A DNA stretch of 64,000 nt, taken from positions 248,001 to 312,000 of the forward strand of contig CALSTB010000002.1 of NCBI GenBank assembly GCA_943789165.1, in the 5' to 3' direction. This stretch comes from an uncultured Bacteroidia bacterium. GTDB lineage: Bacteria > Bacteroidota > Bacteroidia > NS11-12g > UBA9320. This document shows positions 47,027 to 56,200 of the stretch, in pieces. A program made the position numbers and the translations under genes. How positions within the stretch are numbered: position 1 is the stretch's first letter; every line of letters begins with the position of its first letter. The notes below the pieces were generated by a model that worked only from the letters and a program-made list of their open reading frames with translations, did not search any database and had not been told where the DNA came from.

Positions 47027-47939
47027 CTGTTATTATTATTTCTTTTTGTAATGCTCTAAAATCTTGAGTAGACTGTAGAGACTGAAAATGACTTGACACT
47101 TCAGCAGTTGTAGGATCCCGATCTAACAAGGTTAAATACGTCCAACGAATAAGTCCTTCGTAAAACTCATCCGATTCTGTAAGAAGCTTGCAGTATTCGC
47201 CTTTAGTACCAGCAAAGCCGCCAAATAAAGCCCCGGTTTCATTCTTCTCAATGATATTAAATGCAATGTCAAACTCATTCTGAGTTGGGAATCTGTAAAA
47301 CAAATCATCGAAAGATGCATTGACAAAATTGAACGTATTCATGTTAATGTTGTCGTAAACACCATTATCCATCATGCGCGCAAACACCTCGTTTAATGTG
47401 ATTTCATTATCTCGGTATTCATATTTTGCGTCAAGCACTGCTTGATTCCTGTTAATAATTTCTAACGCCCGGAACACGCCGATTGAATCTCCGTTAGCTC
47501 TAGCAACTTTCAGTGAGAAGTTTGCGTTACCAATGTATCTAGTAAAGTCTGGATTTTCCGCTCCTTCCACCATTCTGGATTTGATGATAATGTACAACCG
47601 CTCTCCGTAGGCAACTTGATAGCTCGAATCGCCGACTACTGGATCTGTGTTTGTTTGAAGTTTGGTTACCAATGCCTCACGACTCGCTTTACCTAAGTTC
47701 GCTGCTTTTAATGCATCCGTTTCAACGGCCATTTCTGTTTCTAATGGTGTCCGACCAATTAAATCGATAAAAACACGATTCACGTATCCTTCAATTTTAA
47801 TAGTTGGAATTCGATGTGGGGTAATTGCGGTATTGTTCTCAAAATTCTTGTCTTCTGTGGACTTACAAGAGACAAAAATGGTAGCTAAAAAAACTACACG
47901 AAACGACCATACAAAAAGAGTTCTAGAGGTACCCGCCAT
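47007..47939 (-). CDS. Hypothetical lipoprotein, DUF1549/DUF4214-like repeats
   Basis: …VVFLATIFVSCKST lipobox; GYVNRVFIDLIGRTPLETE, LFYRFPTQNEF, LTLLDRDPTTAEV. Confidence 0.6.
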   Translation of the reverse strand: MAGTSRTLFVWSFRVVFLATIFVSCKSTEDKNFENNTAITPHRIPTIKIEGYVNRVFIDLIGRTPLETEMAVETDALKAANLGKASREALVTKLQTNTDPVVGDSSYQVAYGERLYIIIKSRMVEGAENPDFTRYIGNANFSLKVARANGDSIGVFRALEIINRNQAVLDAKYEYRDNEITLNEVFARMMDNGVYDNINMNTFNFVNASFDDLFYRFPTQNEFDIAFNIIEKNETGALFGGFAGTKGEYCKLLTESDEFYEGLIRWTYLTLLDRDPTTAEVSSHFQSLQSTQDFRALQKEIIITDEYADF

Positions 47940-48055
47940 GTTAAAGTAGTAATACTATTAACCCAAATGTACGAAAATCCATTCGTATATTGGTCTACAC
48001 AAACCACAATTGGTTGCATGTAAAAAGTAAAATACTTCGATAGATGTAGCGCAAA

Positions 48056-49270
48056 CTACCCAACAGTCTCGGCCAAAGACTCTTCTGGCAGACTGGTATC
48101 ACTTGGTTTGGTCTGATTTTTTATCAGTCCATAAGTCATAATTAAACTGGTAAAAATCACGACATACAGAATGACACTATCAGGAAAGGCTGTGGATATT
48201 AAATCTGAAGGAATGGAGTAGAATAAAAGCACCGTTATTAATCCTCGAGGAGCAACCGTTAATAAGGGTTTGCCAATGCCTTTCCCAAATATTTTTAACA
48301 ATATCCAGCGAACCAAAAACATCAAAGCGGTAATTGCAATGCTAATTAACAATGCCTTAAGGTCTAATAAGCTCGAAAGAACCATGGACATCCCAAAAAT
48401 CAAGAAGAAGAAAGTCCGTAACACAAAGGCAGTTTCCCGTGTAATAATGTGAAAGTTGTGTTCCATCAACTTTAACTCCATCTTACTAATCTTATTTGCC
48501 AATGCGCCTCTAAAAATGAGTTGGTTGTTCTTTAGCATCAAACCAAAAATCAGTATCAAAATCAGTGGACTCAGATGCAGACTTTTTTCAATCGCATAAA
48601 GCCCCATCAAAATGGCAAGAAATAAGAAAATCTTCACCTTCGTTTTGATAAACTTGAATAAAAAGATCAATCCAAAACTGGTGATAATCGATATCACAAT
48701 GGTGATTAATAATTTTAAACTAAAATTTGTTACCTCTTGTACAGGGTCTGGATTATGCAACAAACCAATGATGAAGTAAAACAACATAATGCCCAAAATA
48801 TCACTAATACAGCTTTCGTAAATAAGGAATTCTTTCTTATTGGTTTGTAGTTGATCCACGCTCGGAATCACAATTGCACTACTAATAACTGAAAGTGGTG
48901 TTGCATATAAGAAGGCTGTCATGGCTGGCATGTCGAAAACCCAATGAAGGATATACCCAATGACTAACACCGACCCGATAAGACCTAAAGCCGCCATTCC
49001 AAGGGATTTCTTGATTAATGGAATCTTCTCTTTTGTCAATTCAAGATCAAGCGCCCCTTCCAAAACAATCATTACCAAACCAACAATGCCTAGAATTTCT
49101 AAGGGTTGGGCGATTGCAGCGGTGTCAATTGGGTAAAACTGACCCAAGATCGCTCCTGCGCCTATTAACATAAGCACTGACGGAATGCTGGTCTTTTTAC
49201 TAATTTCACTAAAAAGATAAGACGCAATAATGGCTAGTGAACCGGCGAATATGAGTTGGTAGGCTGTCAT
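48056..49270 (-). CDS. Cation:proton antiporter (CPA family)
   Basis: KTSIPSVLMLIGAGAILGQ…GIVGLVMIVLEGALDLELTKEKI; multiple TM; 'APRGLITVLLFYSIP'. Confidence 0.88.
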   Translation of the reverse strand: MTAYQLIFAGSLAIIASYLFSEISKKTSIPSVLMLIGAGAILGQFYPIDTAAIAQPLEILGIVGLVMIVLEGALDLELTKEKIPLIKKSLGMAALGLIGSVLVIGYILHWVFDMPAMTAFLYATPLSVISSAIVIPSVDQLQTNKKEFLIYESCISDILGIMLFYFIIGLLHNPDPVQEVTNFSLKLLITIVISIITSFGLIFLFKFIKTKVKIFLFLAILMGLYAIEKSLHLSPLILILIFGLMLKNNQLIFRGALANKISKMELKLMEHNFHIITRETAFVLRTFFFLIFGMSMVLSSLLDLKALLISIAITALMFLVRWILLKIFGKGIGKPLLTVAPRGLITVLLFYSIPSDLISTAFPDSVILYVVIFTSLIMTYGLIKNQTKPSDTSLPEESLAETVG

Positions 49271-49316
49271 AAAGCAAATTTGCTACAATTGAGGTGATAT
49301 TCAAATACAATTGTGC

Positions 49317-50309
49317 TCAACACAACTCTACTTTTTTCCTTGTCTCTTCAATTTTGTTAAACAAGGATCTAAAAAACTGGAACCTATGTTTCTCGCTAAC
49401 ATCGTTGATAGGCGTAGATTTTCGTATTAAGTTTTGCATCCACAAACCTGTTTCTTCACAAAAACTAACGTTATCGGTACTGATTGAATTAAAGGTATTG
49501 TGACTGATAAAGACGCGATTTGAAACATCAGATTGAATATATATTGAATTATTGCCGATACGGACTTCACTGTTGTAAAGCACAAAGTTTCGGTTATCGT
49601 CAAGCGTCTTAGAACTACGCTCCGCTTTTCGCATTAAACCTTCCACCATTTTCAACACGTCATCCATCACTTCCAAAGCATAAGCTTTTGAATCAAACTG
49701 ACCTGATTCTGCGAAGTATAATACTTGACTTAACGTAGAGTGGATAGAATCCTCGGTCCATATTTCTTCACAATCCATTTGATTGTATTTTTCAATCGTT
49801 TGCTTGGCTTTCTCTAACAATTCTGGATGGATTATCTCCAGTTTGTATTTATGACCGATTAAGTTTTCGTCGTTTAATACCGCTTTCTGCCAATAAAAAA
49901 TTTTAAACCCAGCGAGTTTTGGATATTCGAAATGATGAAATACCGGTATGTCTTCAGCCGCAAACGTGACCTTTGCTCCTGCTGTCAATCCCAATTCCAT
50001 TATCTGATTGATTCCATCGAAATAGGAAAACAAGTCCTTTTGGCCGCTATAAAGTTTACTAAACTTAAAAGGTATGGTTTGGTATTTATATTCAAAAAAT
50101 GCCGTCAAATCAATTTTAAAGTGGTCACAAATGATCATTGCCTCATCAATCGTTAGAGGCGTTTCATTCCGCATCCTTCTATAAGCACTGTCTTTTGATA
50201 TGTGCAACATTTCAGATAACTCGTTCGCGAGTAACACATGATCCGAAACACTGGTTTTGAGGTACTCTATGAACCTAGTTTGATGTGATTTTTTTTGACC
50301 TTTTTGCAC
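49317..50309 (-). CDS. HTH (XRE-like) transcriptional regulator with long C-terminal domain
   Basis: LANELSEMLHISKDSAYRRMRNETPLTIDEAMIICDHFKIDLTAFF. Confidence 0.75.
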   Translation of the reverse strand: MQKGQKKSHQTRFIEYLKTSVSDHVLLANELSEMLHISKDSAYRRMRNETPLTIDEAMIICDHFKIDLTAFFEYKYQTIPFKFSKLYSGQKDLFSYFDGINQIMELGLTAGAKVTFAAEDIPVFHHFEYPKLAGFKIFYWQKAVLNDENLIGHKYKLEIIHPELLEKAKQTIEKYNQMDCEEIWTEDSIHSTLSQVLYFAESGQFDSKAYALEVMDDVLKMVEGLMRKAERSSKTLDDNRNFVLYNSEVRIGNNSIYIQSDVSNRVFISHNTFNSISTDNVSFCEETGLWMQNLIRKSTPINDVSEKHRFQFFRSLFNKIEETRKKVELC

Positions 50310-50472
50310 AATTCAATTCCCGTTAATGTTCGTTTTGCGTTAAATGCAAATTATAAAACAAAAATACATGATGACCGCATTTTCATGCGCAATTTAGTAA
50401 AAGAAAATCGCATTATACGCAAATTTGCAAGAACGCCCTCCCAATCTGACCCCACCTTTGAACAAAAAAAAC

Positions 50473-51549
50473 ATGAAACATTTATTAAAACTCACCGCAT
50501 TACTAATTATTAGTAACCTGTCATTAGCACAAAATCAAAGATTAATTGTGACTAATGTCGAAACGAATCTTCCAAATCAATCCAACTTAAAACTTACTAG
50601 TTTTATGTACAACTATATGTCTTACCACGCCAACGACTATAGTGTGATTAACGACAAGCGAGCTACCCTGATCATGGATTCGATTAAAACGGAACAAACT
50701 ATTTGTGATGACTTTTGTGTTCGAGATATGTGTCAAAGGACTGGTATTGACTGGGCATTAAGTGCAGAAATCAAGCAAATCGCCGGCCGAATCTACGTCA
50801 TTACAAAAATGATTAACAAAGACCCACTAGTAATCAATCGCACGGCCAAAATGGATTTCTTAAACTTACCAGATGAATCAGAATTCATGCTTAAACTGAC
50901 TTTGCAAAAACTACTTAATATTGCTCAAGACAAAAATGAGTTGTTGAGCTTAACCGACGCGACGCAATCATCTGCTGGGCGACTACCAAACTACCAACAA
51001 TCATTAAACCTTTCAGGTCCACGACTAGGATATACCGTATTCACAGGTCCTTCTGCTGATATTATGAAGGACAGTAGAATAAACGGTGGATTTGACATGC
51101 GTCCAGGTTTTGTAAATATTGGCTACCAATTCGAACAGCAATATTTACACGGTGGTGCATACCAGGGCTTAATCGAGATTGTTCCACAAATTAGTGGCTT
51201 AGACCAAGGCCTTTTTCTTCCGTCATTGACCGTACTAAACGGATTAAGAAACGCAAGAACCGGATTAGAATTTGCTTTTGGACCAACCTTTACCATTGCA
51301 AAGAAGGAAAGCAAATACGAAGAGAATGGCGTTTGGTACCGTCCTCAAGACCAGAAAAACATCAACAACCTTCCGCTTGAAGACAAACTAGATAGCAGAG
51401 GGAGTGCGACTCTACAAGCGAACCTTGCTTTCGCAATTGGCAAATCATTCCAAGCTGGAACCATGAATGTACCTGTGAATTTCTTCTTTGTGCCAAACAA
51501 AGATGACTACAGATACGGCATCTCAATAGGATACAACTTTAGACGATAG
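50473..51549 (+). CDS. Secreted hypothetical protein, possible outer-membrane beta-barrel C-terminus
   Basis: Signal peptide MKHLLKLTALLIISNLSLAQ; C-term ends …YRYGISIGYNFRR. Confidence 0.65.
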   Translation: MKHLLKLTALLIISNLSLAQNQRLIVTNVETNLPNQSNLKLTSFMYNYMSYHANDYSVINDKRATLIMDSIKTEQTICDDFCVRDMCQRTGIDWALSAEIKQIAGRIYVITKMINKDPLVINRTAKMDFLNLPDESEFMLKLTLQKLLNIAQDKNELLSLTDATQSSAGRLPNYQQSLNLSGPRLGYTVFTGPSADIMKDSRINGGFDMRPGFVNIGYQFEQQYLHGGAYQGLIEIVPQISGLDQGLFLPSLTVLNGLRNARTGLEFAFGPTFTIAKKESKYEENGVWYRPQDQKNINNLPLEDKLDSRGSATLQANLAFAIGKSFQAGTMNVPVNFFFVPNKDDYRYGISIGYNFRR

Positions 51550-51555
51550 GGCATT

Positions 51556-52734
51556 TTACAAACTAATCATGTTTTTGGCCATCCGTAGATATTCATAAAT
51601 ATCTATTGGGTGGCCTTTGTCGTATATCTTAGGCCGAGTTTGTCCTAAACGAACCACTATTAAATCGCTTTGTGGCAAGATTAAGATATACTGTCCATCG
51701 ATGCCGTGCGCGTAAAAGAACTTTTCGCCTTCATACTCTGTACACCACCATTGAAAACCATAGCGGTCGTTTGGGCCACCAGTTTTCAAGGAAATTGGGG
51801 AAGGTTTGGTAGCTTCTTCGTAATACCAGTTTGGAATTAACGTATCACCGTTTACGATTCCTTTATTCAAATACAAGTAGCCAAATTTGGCATAGTCCCT
51901 AGCATTTGTATTAAAACAACAATACGACAACTCATCACCACCTTCGTGATCTAGGCTCCATAACGCATCTTGCTCCGCACCAATGGGCTTCCACAATTTT
52001 TCACTAGCGTATTCACTTAAAGTCTTGCCAGTAACTGAACTGATAATTAATCCAAGCAATTGAGAGTTGGCTGATTTATAGTTAAATGTTGTTCCAGTTG
52101 CATCTACAATAGAATATCGTTTCAAAAGTTTACGTGTATCGTTGCCGTATAAAGACCTAGCAGTAAATCCAAATGGATTTTGATAACTCTCGTACCAATC
52201 ATAGCCTGTACTTTGTGTCAGCACGTGCCTTAAAGTAGTTATAGTGTCGTCTTTAAACTCTGGAAGAAAAGTGTTAATCTTTTGATCTATGTCCGATATT
52301 AAACCATCTTGAATCGCACAACCAATAAGATGGCTACAGATACTTTTGGCCATTGACCAAGAATTCGTTTTGGAGGTGTCTGAATAACCATCCCAATACT
52401 TTTCATATTGTATTTCACCTCGATGAATGACTACATAAGCCTTTGTTTCATATTTCTTATGATACGCCTCTGCTTCGGCCGTCAGCATATTTTCACTATA
52501 AGACCCACTTATTGGCCATTCAAAGGGTTTGTCAGCCGCTTCGACGGTTCTATTGTCATAATAGACGTGCTCATCAATTGTCGGTCCCATACGACCTTCC
52601 AGTATCGTGTGCCTCAACATAAAAAACATGTAATGGTTCCCGGAAATAAGGATGAACAAAACCACGACTACCAATAATCCGATGATGGCGCCAAGCGTTC
52701 TTATTAATATTTTTTTTAATCGATCCATGTGCAC
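51556..52734 (-). CDS. Beta-lactamase-family serine hydrolase (class C-like)
   Basis: SMAKSICSHLIGCAI (SxxK), DATGTTFNYKSANSQLLGLII (YxSAN), HGIDGQYILILPQSDLIVVRLG. Confidence 0.9.
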   Translation of the reverse strand: MHMDRLKKILIRTLGAIIGLLVVVVLFILISGNHYMFFMLRHTILEGRMGPTIDEHVYYDNRTVEAADKPFEWPISGSYSENMLTAEAEAYHKKYETKAYVVIHRGEIQYEKYWDGYSDTSKTNSWSMAKSICSHLIGCAIQDGLISDIDQKINTFLPEFKDDTITTLRHVLTQSTGYDWYESYQNPFGFTARSLYGNDTRKLLKRYSIVDATGTTFNYKSANSQLLGLIISSVTGKTLSEYASEKLWKPIGAEQDALWSLDHEGGDELSYCCFNTNARDYAKFGYLYLNKGIVNGDTLIPNWYYEEATKPSPISLKTGGPNDRYGFQWWCTEYEGEKFFYAHGIDGQYILILPQSDLIVVRLGQTRPKIYDKGHPIDIYEYLRMAKNMISL

Positions 52735-52769
52735 TTATAATAACGGGAAAATAGCGTTATCCACTATCA

Positions 52770-53126
52770 TTACCATCTCATTTTATTTTCAAAGTAAATA
52801 ACCGCACCAGTAAGTGCGTTGACTACATATGCAATCGCAAGTTGGTAGTCTTCTAAATCAAATGACTTCACTGCTTGATTTTCATTCCAATCCATAATGG
52901 CCAATATCAGCCATATCACTATAAAGGCGAATGGCAGGGTTAAGCCTAACTTTAGTTTTAATTGCGTTATGAAATAAATCAACCACGTGGCCATAACGAT
53001 TACAACAGTTTGACTGGGCCAACCAAAACTCTGTACATACGAACCAGTTAATACGAGGGCCAGAACCATCAATACTACTTCTACGACGAATCGCCACTTG
53101 TGATTTGACTGTTGCATATGCGACAA
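52770..53126 (-). CDS. Small membrane protein
   Basis: Several TM helices; ends near 53148 terminator. Confidence 0.55.
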   Translation of the reverse strand: MSHMQQSNHKWRFVVEVVLMVLALVLTGSYVQSFGWPSQTVVIVMATWLIYFITQLKLKLGLTLPFAFIVIWLILAIMDWNENQAVKSFDLEDYQLAIAYVVNALTGAVIYFENKMRW

Positions 53127-53147
53127 AGGTATTTCCGAAATTGACGT

Positions 53148-53178
53148 AAAAAAAAGGAGTCGTTTTCGACCCCTTTTT
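53148..53178. terminator. Hairpin terminator downstream of giant surface protein (potentially bidirectional)
   Basis: AAAAAAAAGGAGTCG TTTT CGACCCCTTTTT; on minus strand followed by T8. Confidence 0.7.
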
Positions 53179-53224
53179 GTTAGAACAAGATTTAGTTATT
53201 ATGCGATAAAACGTTAAGGCTTTA

Positions 53225-56200
53225 TCATTTTGTAATAACCACCTTTTGTGTAGAAGTGTACTCTCCATTCTTAACATGAACGAAGTATACGCCTTCGGCA
53301 ATTCCAGTAACGTCAATATCAAATTGCGTAGTTGGATTTGAAGTATCCACTACCGTTACAAGAACACCTTTTGTATCATATAGCGATATTTCTACCGCTC
53401 CTTCCAATTCTCCTAATGTTACAACAAACGCACCTGTATTTGGGTTAGGGTAAACGTTAAACGCATTGATTGCATTAACATCGTTTACGCCAACAAGGTC
53501 CACATTTACGTCGTTACATTTTTCAGAAGTACATCCTGCTTTATCCGTTAAGGTCAAGCATACATTGTAAGTCTGTACAACAGCAGTTGCATATCGGTGA
53601 ACTGGGCTAATTGATGTTGAGGTGTTACCATCGTCAAAATTCCAATCGTAGTTTGTACCTCCTAATTCAATTGGAGAGAAGCTTACTTCACGTCCATTAG
53701 TTGTGTGTGTAAAATCACTATTAGGAAGTGCGTTGATTGGCACTAGTTTTTCGATTGAGTCAACACAATTCGTATTGCTCACAATTAACAACACTCTGAA
53801 GTCACCTGTACTTCCGTATGTGTTGGTTGGATTAGGACTATTACTTGTATTTCCGTCTCCAAAACTCCAAGCAAATGTATTGCCATTCTGAGATGTGTTT
53901 GAGAACATGGTTTCTGAACCAATACAGTTACCTGTTGCTGTAAAGGCAGCTGTTGGACTTGTATTAACCATAACCATTTTAGACACTTCACCAGAACATC
54001 CCGCATTGTTACGAACCACTAGGGTCACTGTTTTGTTACCGCTAGAAGCAAACGTATGAGCAGGGTTTTCGTCGTTGCTCAAGCTTCCATCGCCAAAGTT
54101 CCAACTGTGTGAAGTTGCACCAGTCGAGTTATTAGTGAACGTTGTAGACAATCCTTCACAACCACTTGGAGCAGCAAAGTCTGCTGTCGGGTTGTTACTC
54201 ACTACTACAGTTCCAGTTGCTTCATTAGAACACCCTATTGGGTTGTTTGCAGTAAGTTTAACTGTATAACTTGATGCAGCTGCGTACGCATGACTTGGAT
54301 TAGTTGCATTGCTCGATCCACCATCGCCAAAGTTCCAAGTTACGCTTGAAGCATTTGAACTCTGATTTGTGAACTTAGCTGATTCTCCAAGACAAACATC
54401 CGTAGAAGTGAACATAGCTGTTGGTGCTTGATAAACCGCCACTGGGAAAGTTGTTGAAGTCATACAACCTTTGTCAGAAGTTACTGTCAAGGTCACATTA
54501 TAAACACCTGCCTTCGCATAGTTATGTGAATTAGATGTACCATTTGAGGCATCTCCATAATTCCATTGACTGTTTGCGATAGACCCGCCTCCGATAGTAC
54601 TTGTATTTGTAAAATCAACGTTCGGTCCTGTACATAACGCTTTAGATGTAAATGAAGCTACAGGATTTGGATTCACCGTCACATTGCTCGTCATGGAATT
54701 TGTACAACCTGCAGCTGTAACCACTGTTAATTTAACAGCATACGTTCCAGCACTCGCATATGTGTGATTCGGATTTGTCAATCGGCTTGTAGCCCCATCG
54801 CCAAAGGTCCAGCTATTGGCCCCCTGAGTTGAGTTATTCGTAAAGCTTGCAGCACTGCCCTCACAAGGAGAATTTGCAACGAAGGTCACGGTTGGCTGTG
54901 GAGACACCACAACAGTTTGCGTTACCTTGTTAGCACATCCATTTCCATTGGTAGCTGTTAAGCTTACACTGAAAGATCCTGAACTTGCGTACGTATGACT
55001 TGGGTTTTTGGCAGTACTAGTTCCAGCATCACCAAACGTCCAGGCATATGTGTTTGTTCCTGGCGTGTTATTTGTAAACTGTATTCCAGACTTTTCACAA
55101 CCTGAAGCTGCGGCAAACGCCGTTTTCGGAAGGTCGTAAATAGTTACTTGTTTCGAAGTTGCTGAAGCACATCCGTTACTATTCGTTACTGTTACAGTCA
55201 CAGTATAGTTACCTGCTTTGGTATACGTATGGTTCGGACTAGTAGCAGTACTTGCTCCTCCATCTCCGAAGTTCCATACATACGAACCTGTACTACTGTT
55301 ATTTGTGAATGATACAGCCGTACCAACACATGCATTACTTGCCGTAAAGTCCGCTGTTGGTGCGCTATAAATAGTCACTGTTGATGATTTAACATCTGTA
55401 CAGCCTGCTGCATTTTCCGCAGTCAATACAACAGTATATGTACCTGCTGAAGCATATGTATGACTTGGACTCTTCGTTGTAGAAGCTGCACTTCCATCAC
55501 CGAAATTCCATGAATACTTGGTCGCTCCACCTGAAATATTGGTAAAGTTTGTCGCCTTACCTAAACATCCATTGGCAGTCGTATAGTCAGCGGTAGGAAC
55601 ATCGTTCACTACTACGCTTCTTGTGTATGACTGAGAACAACCGTTTGCTGTAGCTCTTAAAGTAACACTGTATGTTCCTGCAGAACTATATGTATGTGAC
55701 GGACTTGTTGAAGTTGATGTTGAACCATCTCCAAAGTTCCATGCATAACTTAAAGTACCACTAGATACTGTTGTTGTATTGGTGAACGAAGTTGCGTTTC
55801 CTAAACATACTGTTGAGTGATTGTATCCTGCAACTGGTAAATCATGAACCGTAGCTGTTGAAGTCACAACAATCTGACAACCATATACGCTTTTCACAGT
55901 TAACTTAACTGTATACGTTCCAGCAGCTGCGTAAGTATGTTTTGGAGATTGAGATGTACTTGAATTTCCATCACCAAAGTCCCAAGCATAGGTTGACGCG
56001 CCTGTTGTACTTGATGTAAAATACGAAGCTGTTCCCTCGCAAACGTCAGCAACAGAGACACTAGCAGTAGGTGCATCGTAAACCGTTATGGTCTTCGACA
56101 TTGTTCCACTACAGTTTCCTTGACCAGTTGTGGTCAACGTTACAGTGTATTTACCAGAAGCCGCATATGTATGAGTTGGGTTAGCTGCACTAGATGTTCC

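Noticed and set aside
53322-53882. 146-aa ORF at 52882-53322 (minus) overlapping the C-terminus of the giant gene and the 52770-53126 ORF
   Set aside because: Overlaps two better-supported ORFs and the terminator hairpin in a different frame; no domain evidence.
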